A stretch of DNA of 64,000 nucleotides from DASVWZ01 sp963715675 (GTDB lineage: Bacteria; Acidobacteriota; Terriglobia; Terriglobales; Acidobacteriaceae). The position numbers and the translations under genes were made by a program. Under the pieces are notes generated by a model. That model searched no databases and was not told where the DNA came from. It was given only the letters and a program-made list of their open reading frames with translations. Positions 18,617 through 26,038 of the stretch are shown one piece after another (the first letter of the stretch is position 1; each line of letters opens with the position of its first letter). The stretch is taken from NCBI GenBank assembly GCA_963715675.1, contig OY970265.1, positions 1,116,001 through 1,180,000 of the forward strand, read 5' to 3'.

Positions 18617-19240
18617 TTACCAGGGTGCAGGGCGCACCCACTCGGTGGGCTTGACGTCAGGAATTCTGAAAAAGTCGTCCTCCTTCGCGTTGGCCGGCTC
18701 GATGAGAGTAACCTCTGCCCCAAGAACAACCTGACCTGCCAATTTTAACGTGATATGTCGCGGCACCTGTTTGCCCGCCCACGGCTGAAAGCTTTCGTAG
18801 GAGATCAGATCTCTGGATTGCGAGCGGGCAAGAACAAGCCCACCTGAATCAAAGTAGTAGGCTCGCGGGTATTGTCCGGGCGGCAGATTATCGGTCGGCC
18901 CCATAGAAACGCGCAGGCAAGGTTTGTCCTCGAAGGTCACATCATCGAGATGCCAGTCCCAATCCGGCGAATAGTAGGCATATCCCGGGAACTCTGCTCC
19001 AAACAGGCTAACTACCCGGGCCCCAATAGGAGCAACGTCCGAAGGCGGAGGTGGGGCGTAGTGATCGTCCTCGATCCGGGTCTCAATCGCAGTCGATCCC
19101 CCGATCGTAACCTCGCGACGCCATCGGTTCGGTGCGAACCAGAATTCCTCATATGTGCCGTGACGGCTCGCGGAAGCCCCAGTCCAGTCGAACGTTCCTG
19201 CCAAGTGAAAGGCTGGGCTATCCGTCTGTTCTTGGATAGG
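18617..19240 (-). pseudogene. Truncated paralogue of the 19218-20327 gene
   Basis: This frame opens right after a stop (19241-19243) and reads DSPAFHLAGTFDW... then EEFWFAPNRWRRE. It parallels the neighbour's SGGHSFHLKAH... and EEYWISPDKWRRT. The signal peptide and first ~35 residues expected from the paralogue are missing, and the C-terminal TonB-like domain is absent. The only start near the homologous region is TTG 19204, with no ribosome site. I read it as a relic of a tandem duplication. A short functional protein cannot be excluded, since the remaining ~195 codons are open. Confidence 0.55.
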
Positions 19241-20327
19241 TCAGATCGCGGCACCGCTTGAAATAGTAGGACGCAGCTTTATACTTTGCCTGATCACCTT
19301 CGATCGTCGTGTCAAAGGCGAACGTCATCGTCGTCTCAACCTCAACGGGCAGGCCGCCGACCACAGTTGGTTTGAAACGCCATTGCTTAATGAGCGCCTC
19401 CGCACCGTCCCGAAGCGCCATGTTGTCCGAGGTGATGAACTGGGCCTCCCGAACTGTCCCGGCCCTATCAGTGACAATGTAGAGGCTTAGGACTCCGCTT
19501 GTGGGGCGGCGACTTACGGAAGGCCACTTCATCGCGGGCGGATCAATGGCCGCCTTCCGGTACGCAATTTCGTCCATCGCGACGAGGCGAAGCTGGCCCT
19601 CCGTTGGCGTAGGCTTTTCGATGGAAAACATTGACTCATCCGCCGACGAAAAATCGGACACCTCTACCTGAGTATTAACATCGCCATGCGGAATCGGAGG
19701 AAATGTCTCGACCGTGCGGGGAATGTACTTGTCATGAAAGCGAGCATAATTTTTGAACCCGGCAGAAAAAAGCTTCCCGGAAATCCACGTCAGTTCTCCA
19801 GATGGCGCAATGTTGACCGATCCCCACCATGCATTAGTCACGTTGCCATCCGTGGACGAAGGCTGGTAGCGAACCGCAGCCCCTCTTCCGGAGACTACAG
19901 TATCCGGTAACTGTCCTATATCATCTACTAAGTGTTGGGGAGCGACGTCGAGCATGGCGATAACGATGTCATTCAGCCACTTCGGATAGTAATCGCTTGA
20001 GTTTGTTTCCCATCGCCGCGAACCGTTAACCACGATGGTCTGGTCAAACGACTTCGAACGAATGGTGCGTCGCCATTTGTCGGGGGAGATCCAGTATTCC
20101 TCTATTTCGGCAGTGTAATCAGGGATAAAGGAGTTCGCCGGAGCCGTATGCGCCTTCAAATGAAAAGAATGCCCGCCAGAATCTGTCAATCGGGAGAGCT
20201 TGATGGCGTTTTCCACGGCCCGACCTACAGGAATCGTTTGTGCGCTTGAACTTACTACGAACAGGAGTATCGTGCATTGCAACAATGGAGAGAACTTCGA
20301 CCAATTCGCTCGCATACAACGGAGCAT
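19218..20327 (-). CDS. Exported protein with TonB-like C-terminal domain
   Basis: About 369 residues. A signal peptide (ILLFVVSSSAQT) is followed by a roughly 200-residue domain also found in the fragment next to it. Near residues 285-350 is a TonB C-terminal-type module (SGVLSLYIVTDRAGTVREAQ, then ALIKQWRFKPTVVGG). Such modules occur in TonB energy transducers, but here there is no Pro-rich periplasmic linker and no N-terminal anchor beyond the signal. A periplasmic or outer-membrane role is likelier than classical energy transduction. Start may be ATG 20327 (MLRCMRANWSK) or the inner ATG 20315. Confidence 0.7.
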   Translation of the reverse strand: MLRCMRANWSKFSPLLQCTILLFVVSSSAQTIPVGRAVENAIKLSRLTDSGGHSFHLKAHTAPANSFIPDYTAEIEEYWISPDKWRRTIRSKSFDQTIVVNGSRRWETNSSDYYPKWLNDIVIAMLDVAPQHLVDDIGQLPDTVVSGRGAAVRYQPSSTDGNVTNAWWGSVNIAPSGELTWISGKLFSAGFKNYARFHDKYIPRTVETFPPIPHGDVNTQVEVSDFSSADESMFSIEKPTPTEGQLRLVAMDEIAYRKAAIDPPAMKWPSVSRRPTSGVLSLYIVTDRAGTVREAQFITSDNMALRDGAEALIKQWRFKPTVVGGLPVEVETTMTFAFDTTIEGDQAKYKAASYYFKRCRDLTYPRTDG

Positions 20328-20333
20328 ACCACC

Positions 20334-21257
20334 TTACTTCGCCCGCGGATGCGTCTGATCGTACACCTGCAACACATGCTTCATTGAAAGCTGCGTGTAA
20401 CGCTGCGTGGTCGAGAGCCGCTCGTGCCCGAGCATCTCCTGGATGGCCCGCAGGTCCGCGCCTTCTTCCAGCAAATGTGTTCCAAACGCATGCCGCAGAG
20501 TATGAGGATGCACGTCGGGTGACAACCCCTTCGCCACGGCAATCTTCTTGATAATCCGCCCCACGCTGCGAGTCGTCAGCCGCCCGCCACGCTGGTTGAT
20601 CAGCAACGCCTCCGTATTCTTCTTCAGCTCGGCCAGCATTTTCTGACGCGTCGGCAAGTACGCGGCCAGCGCCACTTTCACCGAATCGCCAAAAGGAACA
20701 TAGCGTTCCTTCTTGCCTTTTCCGCGGATCAGAATGGCCTCATTACTCAAACTGATGCTGCTCAAATCAATCCCAATCAATTCCGAATTCCGAATCCCGC
20801 AGCCGTAGAGCAGCTCAAACATCAACCGGTCACGTTCGGGAAACGACGCGACTTCCGGCATCTGGCTATCGAGCACGGAGTTCATTTCTTCAATCGTCGG
20901 AACGCGCGGCAACTTCTTCGACAACCTGGGAGTGGAAACCAAGGCTGCCGGATTCTGCTCGACCACTCCCTCCTGTGCCAGCCAGCGGTACAGCGATCGA
21001 ACCGCCGCAAGGGAGCGGGCAACCGAGGTCTTGCCAAGTCCTTTTTCGTACAGATAGGAAAGAAATCCGCGAATGGTAATGTGGTCGATCTTCCCCCAAT
21101 CGCGCGACCCGACGTACGCTGTAAAGTTGTCAAGGTCCCCGGTATAAGCTTTGATCGTATGCGGCGACGCATTGCGCTCCCGCAACGAGCGCAGAAATTG
21201 GTCGACCGCTTTTTCAGCGGTGGTTCGTTTCGATCTGGCTGTTGTCGTTGCGCCCAT
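20334..21257 (-). CDS. xerC: Tyrosine recombinase, XerC-like
   Basis: A 307-residue site-specific recombinase. The N-terminal SAM-like DNA-binding domain opens VDQFLRSLRERNASPHTIKAY. The catalytic domain has Arg in GCGIRNSELI, Lys in GKGKKERYVPFG, HTLRHAFGTHLLEEGADLRA, the second His in MLGHERLST and the nucleophile Tyr in TTQRYTQ. XerC and XerD together resolve chromosome dimers at dif during division. Its XerD-like partner is the next gene upstream on the strand. The C/D labels rest on general resemblance only; a mobile-element integrase is less likely because no element borders are seen. Confidence 0.85.
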   Translation of the reverse strand: MGATTTARSKRTTAEKAVDQFLRSLRERNASPHTIKAYTGDLDNFTAYVGSRDWGKIDHITIRGFLSYLYEKGLGKTSVARSLAAVRSLYRWLAQEGVVEQNPAALVSTPRLSKKLPRVPTIEEMNSVLDSQMPEVASFPERDRLMFELLYGCGIRNSELIGIDLSSISLSNEAILIRGKGKKERYVPFGDSVKVALAAYLPTRQKMLAELKKNTEALLINQRGGRLTTRSVGRIIKKIAVAKGLSPDVHPHTLRHAFGTHLLEEGADLRAIQEMLGHERLSTTQRYTQLSMKHVLQVYDQTHPRAK

Positions 21258-21264
21258 TACTGCC

Positions 21265-21323
21265 TCACCACAGAGCTACAGAGGAAAATCAAAAAGGTTC
21301 TTTTCTCTATGTCTCTGTGGTGA
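21265..21323. repeat. Intergenic palindromic repeat between the xer genes
   Basis: An 11-bp perfect inverted repeat, TCACCACAGAG (21265-21275) and CTCTGTGGTGA (21313-21323), with internal CAGAGG/CTCT words around an AT-rich centre. It fills the 73-bp gap between the two recombinase genes. The form is that of a dispersed REP/MITE-like element. Confidence 0.6.
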
Positions 21324-21330
21324 AAGCTCC

Positions 21331-22275
21331 CTACTTCGTCTTCGCCCGCGGATGATGTTTCTGGTACACGTTCTTCAGTCGGTCCAGCGCCAAATGCGTA
21401 TAAACCTGTGTCGTCGAAATGTCGGAGTGCCCCAGGATCGTCTGCACCGTGCGCAGGTCCGCGCCATTCTCCACCATGTGCGTCGCGCAGCTATGCCGCA
21501 ACATGTGCGGACTGGCGTGGCGCCCGGTGGCAGCCGAGGCCGATCCCACCATCTGCCACACCCGTTGCCGCGTCAGCCTGCGTGCTCCACGGCCCAGAAA
21601 GAGAAATGGCGAACTCTTCCCGTTGGCGAGCACCGGCCGAGCCAGCTTCAGATATTCAGCCAATGCCTCCTGCGCCGACCTGCCCAGCGGGACGATGCGT
21701 TCCTTGTCGCCTTTTCCGCGAACCAGCACGTAGCCGAGATCCAGTTTCAGGTCTTCGAGCTTCACGCCCACGATTTCCGAGACGCGCAGCGCAGCCGCGT
21801 AGAAAACCTCCAGCATGGCGCGGTCCCGCAGGGCCATCGCCTGGCTCAGCTTGCGATCGGAACAGGCCCGCGGATGCAGCATGACTTCCATTTCGTCGCG
21901 GGCCAGCGCCTTGGGCAGCACCTTCCACTGCTTCGGCGAGTCGATGTTCAGCGTGGGATCGTGCTCAATCATTTTGTCGAGCAGCATGTACCGGTACAGA
22001 TGGCGCAGCGCGGAAAGTTTTCTTCCCACGGAGCGCCCATCGACGGAATTGGCAAACAGCTCCTGGATGAAATCCCGCACATCCTCGCGGCGGGCTTGCG
22101 ATAAAGCGCGCTTGGACTTTCCCAGGAACCCGGCGAACTGGCCTAGGTCCGTGGCGTAGGCGGCCACGGTAAGCGGCGCCAGGCCTTTTTCGACCTTCAG
22201 GTAGTCGAGAAATCCGGAAACCAGCCGGGAATTGACATCGGGAGCCACAAGGGAAGTATGCGCGTTATCGGACAC
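21331..22275 (-). CDS. xerD: Tyrosine recombinase, XerD-like
   Basis: A 314-residue recombinase whose N-terminal domain (FLDYLKVEKGLAPLTVAAYATDL) resembles XerD. Catalytic residues are present: Arg in AALRVSEIVGVK, Lys in GKGDKERIVPLG, HMLRHSCATHMVENGADLR, ILGHSDIST and the nucleophile Tyr in TTQVYTH. It pairs with the XerC-like protein 73 bp downstream. Both end in HPRAK, so they may be ancient duplicates. The expected role is chromosome dimer resolution at dif. The gene lies on the same strand as the DUF72 and LigD-polymerase genes. Confidence 0.88.
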   Translation of the reverse strand: MSDNAHTSLVAPDVNSRLVSGFLDYLKVEKGLAPLTVAAYATDLGQFAGFLGKSKRALSQARREDVRDFIQELFANSVDGRSVGRKLSALRHLYRYMLLDKMIEHDPTLNIDSPKQWKVLPKALARDEMEVMLHPRACSDRKLSQAMALRDRAMLEVFYAAALRVSEIVGVKLEDLKLDLGYVLVRGKGDKERIVPLGRSAQEALAEYLKLARPVLANGKSSPFLFLGRGARRLTRQRVWQMVGSASAATGRHASPHMLRHSCATHMVENGADLRTVQTILGHSDISTTQVYTHLALDRLKNVYQKHHPRAKTK

Positions 22276-22351
22276 TGGGAGAAGTGTTCAACCGGGTGCG
22301 GGAGAGCTGGCAGTAGCTGACAAACTCTGACCCACAATCAGGATTTGAAAG

Positions 22352-22371
22352 GGCGCGGCTTCAGCCGCGCC
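22352..22371. repeat. GC-rich hairpin repeat
   Basis: A 9-bp inverted repeat (GGCGCGGCT / AGCCGCGCC) with a 2-base spacer, upstream of xerD. A similar GGCTTCAG/GCGC word follows at about 22396. Its core resembles the terminator stem at 2334-2359. Confidence 0.5.
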
Positions 22372-22440
22372 GTTAAGACCCCGACAACGTGTCCGCGCTT
22401 CAGCGCCCGAGGCGAGCCCTTAACACCCTCGACGAGCTTT

Positions 22441-23169
22441 TCAGGGAGCCTTCTCGGATCCCTGAATTTCCTTCAGAATTTCCACCGCGTACATCGCCCC
22501 TTCCGGCGTTTCCTCGTGCTTGAAGTAAGCGAATACGCTCCGTCCCGCTGCCAGATGCTCTCTGATCCGGCTGGTCATCGCCTTCCGTTCCTCGGCCGTA
22601 TACGTCGGCTTGCGATAGCGGTAGTAGCAGAAATCCGCCGTGACCACGTCCGGTGTTGCCCGTTCTTCGCTTTCTGCAACGCATAGCGCTCGGTTGGAAG
22701 CCTTCAGCAACTCGAAGAACTCATCCGCGAACCAGGACTCATGCCGAAACTCGAAAGCTGCAGAAACTCCGCACGGCAACACCGCCAGGAACTCCTCCAG
22801 CACTGCCCTGTCCGCCTTCATGTTTGGCGGCAACTGGAAAAGAATCGGCCCGAGTTTCCCCGCGCGTGCCAAAGGTTCGATCGTGCCAAGGAACCTCGGC
22901 ACAAAGTCTTCAGTCTTCTTCAGCCGTTTGATGTGCGTGAGGACCTGGTGTGCCTTTATGGCGAAAAGGAAGCGGTCCGAGGTTTGCGAGATCCATTTCT
23001 GTGCCGTGGTGTCTTTCAGCAACTGCCGGAAGGTAAAGTTCACCTCGACGGTGTTGAGTTTCAAGGCGTAGTGCGGCAGGAATTTTGCCTGCGCCAGTTT
23101 TGCCGGATAGAAGTCCGGCTTCCAGCTCGGGTAAGCCCATCCAGAAGTGCCGGCATAAAGTTGTGCCAT
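22441..23169 (-). CDS. DUF72 (YecE-like) protein
   Basis: A 242-residue cytoplasmic protein of the DUF72 family, a TIM-barrel-like group with no settled activity. It shows the family's opening YAGTSGWAYPSWKPDFYP, then LNTVEVNFTF, FAIKAHQVLTHIKRL, LGPILFQLPPNMKAD, EFRHESWF and FAYFKHEETPEGA. Relatives are often encoded near DNA-repair genes, which fits the LigD-type polymerase 86 bp upstream on the same strand. That is suggestive, not proof of a shared role. Confidence 0.9.
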   Translation of the reverse strand: MAQLYAGTSGWAYPSWKPDFYPAKLAQAKFLPHYALKLNTVEVNFTFRQLLKDTTAQKWISQTSDRFLFAIKAHQVLTHIKRLKKTEDFVPRFLGTIEPLARAGKLGPILFQLPPNMKADRAVLEEFLAVLPCGVSAAFEFRHESWFADEFFELLKASNRALCVAESEERATPDVVTADFCYYRYRKPTYTAEERKAMTSRIREHLAAGRSVFAYFKHEETPEGAMYAVEILKEIQGSEKAP

Positions 23170-23255
23170 AGCAATAACACGTCAACGCAAACAATGCAGG
23201 TGCGAGTGTCGCCGTTCCCGCGGGCCGGGAACAGCCTGCCAGAACGCTTGCGGCA

Positions 23256-24299
23256 TTATACCTTTCGCGCCCTCGTCGGCGGAGCCGGCTTTGCGCCCTT
23301 TGTTTTGCCTTTTCGTACACCGCTCAGGCTGACCGCTGATTCCACCCTTACTGATTTCCGGGTTGCGCCGGTTTCCGCGGCTTCAATTCCCGCCAGTTTC
23401 GGCAGCTTCTGCTTCAGAGTCAGTACCGGCTCGAACAAGTCGCCCATTTTTTCAACTCGCGCCAAGACCTGGGCTGACTCGAACACCAGTGCGGAGGCAT
23501 CTTTTTTCTTGAGCGCCTGCTCGACCTCTTCCCATTTCACCGGAGTCGATACCGTTGGGCGCTCCCGCGCCCGCAGGGAATAGACGCTGATCGTAGTTTT
23601 GTGCTCGTCGTTCTGACTCCAGTCCACCAGCACTTTGCCCACGCGCAACTGCTTTTTCATGTCAGAGACGACCAGTTCCCGGTGGTCGTTTTCCAGCAGC
23701 CGGGCCAGCGCATTGGCAAACCCCTTGGTTACGTCGTAGCTGGCGGGGGTGTTCAAAGGAACGTAAATCTGCAGGCCCTTCGATCCGGAAGTTTTCGGAA
23801 AACTCCTCAGGCCGAAATGCTCGAAGACTTCGCGCAGCCACATGCCGACCTGGCAACACTCGATAATGTTCGCCGGAGGCCCGGGGTCGAGATCAAACAC
23901 CATCGTGCCGGGGCAAGCGAGATTCTTCGCCAATGACAGCGACGGATGCAGCTCAATCGACGCCAGGTTTGCCACCCAGATCAGGGTGGGAAGGTCGTTC
24001 GCCAGAATGTAGTTGACGTTGCGGTGATTACTTTCGCTCCAGACGGGTGCGGTCTTCACCCACTCTGGCCGGTACTGGGTCGCATTCTTCTCGAAGAAAT
24101 ATTGATGATCGACGCCCTCGGGATAGCGCTTCAAAGTCAGGGGCCGGCCAGCCAGATGCGGCACCAGAGCGGGCGCAATCCGCGCATAGTAGTCGATGAC
24201 TTGGCCCTTGGTGAAACCGCTCGCTGGATAGAGAATCTTGTCCAGGTTCGTCAGCTTGAGAGGTTTGTCGTCTACCTCGATGGTTTGCGAAACGCCCAC
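23256..24299 (-). CDS. Stand-alone LigD-type primase-polymerase domain
   Basis: A 347-residue protein that matches the polymerase domain of DNA ligase D, which fills gaps and adds (ribo)nucleotides during end joining. Visible: LDKILYPASGFTKGQVIDYY, TLKRYPEGVD, metal-binding MVFDLDPGPPAN (about residue 135) and the third acidic site RVGKVLVDWSQND. The conserved SGxKGLH motif reads SGSKGLQIYVPL here, so Gln stands where the phosphate-contacting His is usual. No ligase or nuclease domain and no ku gene lie in the window. It may be a variant subfamily or need separate partners. Confidence 0.88.
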   Translation of the reverse strand: MGVSQTIEVDDKPLKLTNLDKILYPASGFTKGQVIDYYARIAPALVPHLAGRPLTLKRYPEGVDHQYFFEKNATQYRPEWVKTAPVWSESNHRNVNYILANDLPTLIWVANLASIELHPSLSLAKNLACPGTMVFDLDPGPPANIIECCQVGMWLREVFEHFGLRSFPKTSGSKGLQIYVPLNTPASYDVTKGFANALARLLENDHRELVVSDMKKQLRVGKVLVDWSQNDEHKTTISVYSLRARERPTVSTPVKWEEVEQALKKKDASALVFESAQVLARVEKMGDLFEPVLTLKQKLPKLAGIEAAETGATRKSVRVESAVSLSGVRKGKTKGAKPAPPTRARKV

Positions 24300-24429
24300 G
24301 CGATCCCCTAAGTCGTCTGGGCGTCAGAGTATCCCATTCCTGCCGCTCTTGTCATGCGCCACGGTGCCTGCGCATAGCGGAAGTTCGGTTGTTTAGAGCG
24401 TCGCCGCACTGCGAGTGGCTGGTTACGGT

Positions 24430-24459
24430 TTGACAATCTCCCATTCCGCCACGTACCTT
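24430..24459 (+). promoter_or_regulatory. Sigma-70-type promoter for the M16 operon
   Basis: TTGACA (24430-24435), 18-base spacer, TACCTT (24454-24459), about 43 bases before ATG 24503. The GGAGG ribosome site lies between. Confidence 0.4.
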
Positions 24460-24502
24460 CAAACTTCTGCCTAGCCAACGCGTCCAACCCGATGGAGGTT
24501 CG

Positions 24503-26038
24503 ATGAAAACCCGCTTTCTCCGATCACTGATTGCTGCCTTCTTGCTCAGCGCCGTGGCCGCTGCGCAAGACATGGCCTCCTTTGAAAAACGGATTACGGT
24601 CAAGAAATTGGACAACGGTCTGACGGTGCTCATTTGCGAACGCCCGGAGGCCCCAGTGTTTTCTTTTTCCACCCACGTGGATGCAGGTTCCGTGCAGGAC
24701 CCCCAGAACAAGACCGGCCTGGCCCACATGTTCGAACACATGGCGTTCAAAGGCACCGACACGATTGGCACCAAGGATTATGCAGCGGAAAAAGTCGCGC
24801 TGGCCAAGGTGGAAGAGACTTACGCAGCCTACCTTCGGGAGCGCGACCTGTCCACCGGCCGCGATGCGGCCAAGCTCAAAGCGCTCGAAAAATCCTGGAA
24901 GGATGCGGTCAAGGCCGCGAATCAATACGTTGTGTTGAACGAATTTACCGAGATTGTGGAGCGGAACGGCGGCGAAGACCTGAACGCCAGCACCGACTGG
25001 GACGAGACCGAGTACTTCTACTCGCTTCCCGCCAACCGCCTGGAACTCTGGGCCTACCTGGAATCCGCCCGCTTCACCCATCCGGTCATGCGCCAGTTCT
25101 ATGACGAGCGCAACGTCGTGATCGAGGAACGCCGCATGAGCGTGGACAGCAATCCGGTCGGCAGGTTGATCGAACAGTTCACCACGGCCGCGTTCCAGGC
25201 GCATGAATACCATCGCCCAACCATCGGCTGGATCTCCGATCTGAACTCGTTTTCCGCGACCGATGCGATCCATTTTTTTGACCAGTACTACATTCCGTCC
25301 AACATGGTGGTGACGGTGGTGGGTGACGTCAAGGCTTCCGAGGCGATGCCGATCATCGAAAAATACTTCGGACGCATCCCGTCGCACGAAAAGCCCGACG
25401 AGCGCACTACGACCGAGCCGCCGCAGAATTCCGAGCGGCGTGTCGTGCTGCACGAAATGGCGCAACCGCTCTACCTCGAAGGCTATCATCGCCCGGATTA
25501 CCGCAGCCCTGACGATGCGGTGTATGACGCGATCGCCGATCTGATGTCGGAGGGGCGCACCTCGCGGCTCTACCGCGCCCTGGTTCGCGACAAGAAAATT
25601 GCGTCGAACGCGGCAGGCTTCACCGGCCTGCCCGGCAACAAGTACCCGCACTTGTTTGCCTTCTTTGCGGTCCCCCTGCCCGGCCACACCACCGAAGAGA
25701 TGGAGCAGGCCATTCAGGTGGAGATCGCTCGCATCAAGAACGAAGACATTACCGGCGACGAACTGAAGATGATCAAAACGCGATCGAAGGCGAACTTGAT
25801 CCGCAGCCTGGGCAGCAATTCCGGGTTGGCCTTCGAATTGGGGATGTATCAGGCGCGGTATGACGACTGGCGCGAGTTGTTCCGCCAGGTGGATCGTATC
25901 GACAAGATCACCCAGGCCGATATCCGCCGGGTTGCCAACCAGACGTTCGTTTCGAGTAACCGCACCGTAGGCATTATCGAGACGGCCGCGCCCGCATCGG
26001 CGCAAACCGGGAAGACCGGACACGGAGACGAGCAATGA
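24503..26038 (+). CDS. M16 zinc metallopeptidase, catalytic subunit
   Basis: A 511-residue exported peptidase (signal MKTRFLRSLIAAFLLSAVAAAQ) of the pitrilysin/processing-peptidase family. The zinc motif HxxEH is intact as HMFEH (residues 75-79) in GLAHMFEHMAFKGT. The C-terminal M16 half follows, with HEMAQPLYLEGYHRPD. It probably degrades peptides in the periplasm together with the product of the next gene, whose start overlaps this stop by 4 bases (ATGA). Active plus inactive pairs are the rule in bacterial two-gene M16 systems. The N-terminal half has a long helical insert (about residues 100-150). Confidence 0.93.
   Translation: MKTRFLRSLIAAFLLSAVAAAQDMASFEKRITVKKLDNGLTVLICERPEAPVFSFSTHVDAGSVQDPQNKTGLAHMFEHMAFKGTDTIGTKDYAAEKVALAKVEETYAAYLRERDLSTGRDAAKLKALEKSWKDAVKAANQYVVLNEFTEIVERNGGEDLNASTDWDETEYFYSLPANRLELWAYLESARFTHPVMRQFYDERNVVIEERRMSVDSNPVGRLIEQFTTAAFQAHEYHRPTIGWISDLNSFSATDAIHFFDQYYIPSNMVVTVVGDVKASEAMPIIEKYFGRIPSHEKPDERTTTEPPQNSERRVVLHEMAQPLYLEGYHRPDYRSPDDAVYDAIADLMSEGRTSRLYRALVRDKKIASNAAGFTGLPGNKYPHLFAFFAVPLPGHTTEEMEQAIQVEIARIKNEDITGDELKMIKTRSKANLIRSLGSNSGLAFELGMYQARYDDWRELFRQVDRIDKITQADIRRVANQTFVSSNRTVGIIETAAPASAQTGKTGHGDEQ

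Noticed and set aside
20334..22275. The two Xer-like recombinases as integrases of a mobile element
   Set aside because: No attachment sites, transposase or cargo borders are visible and the proteins resemble the chromosomal XerC/XerD pair.
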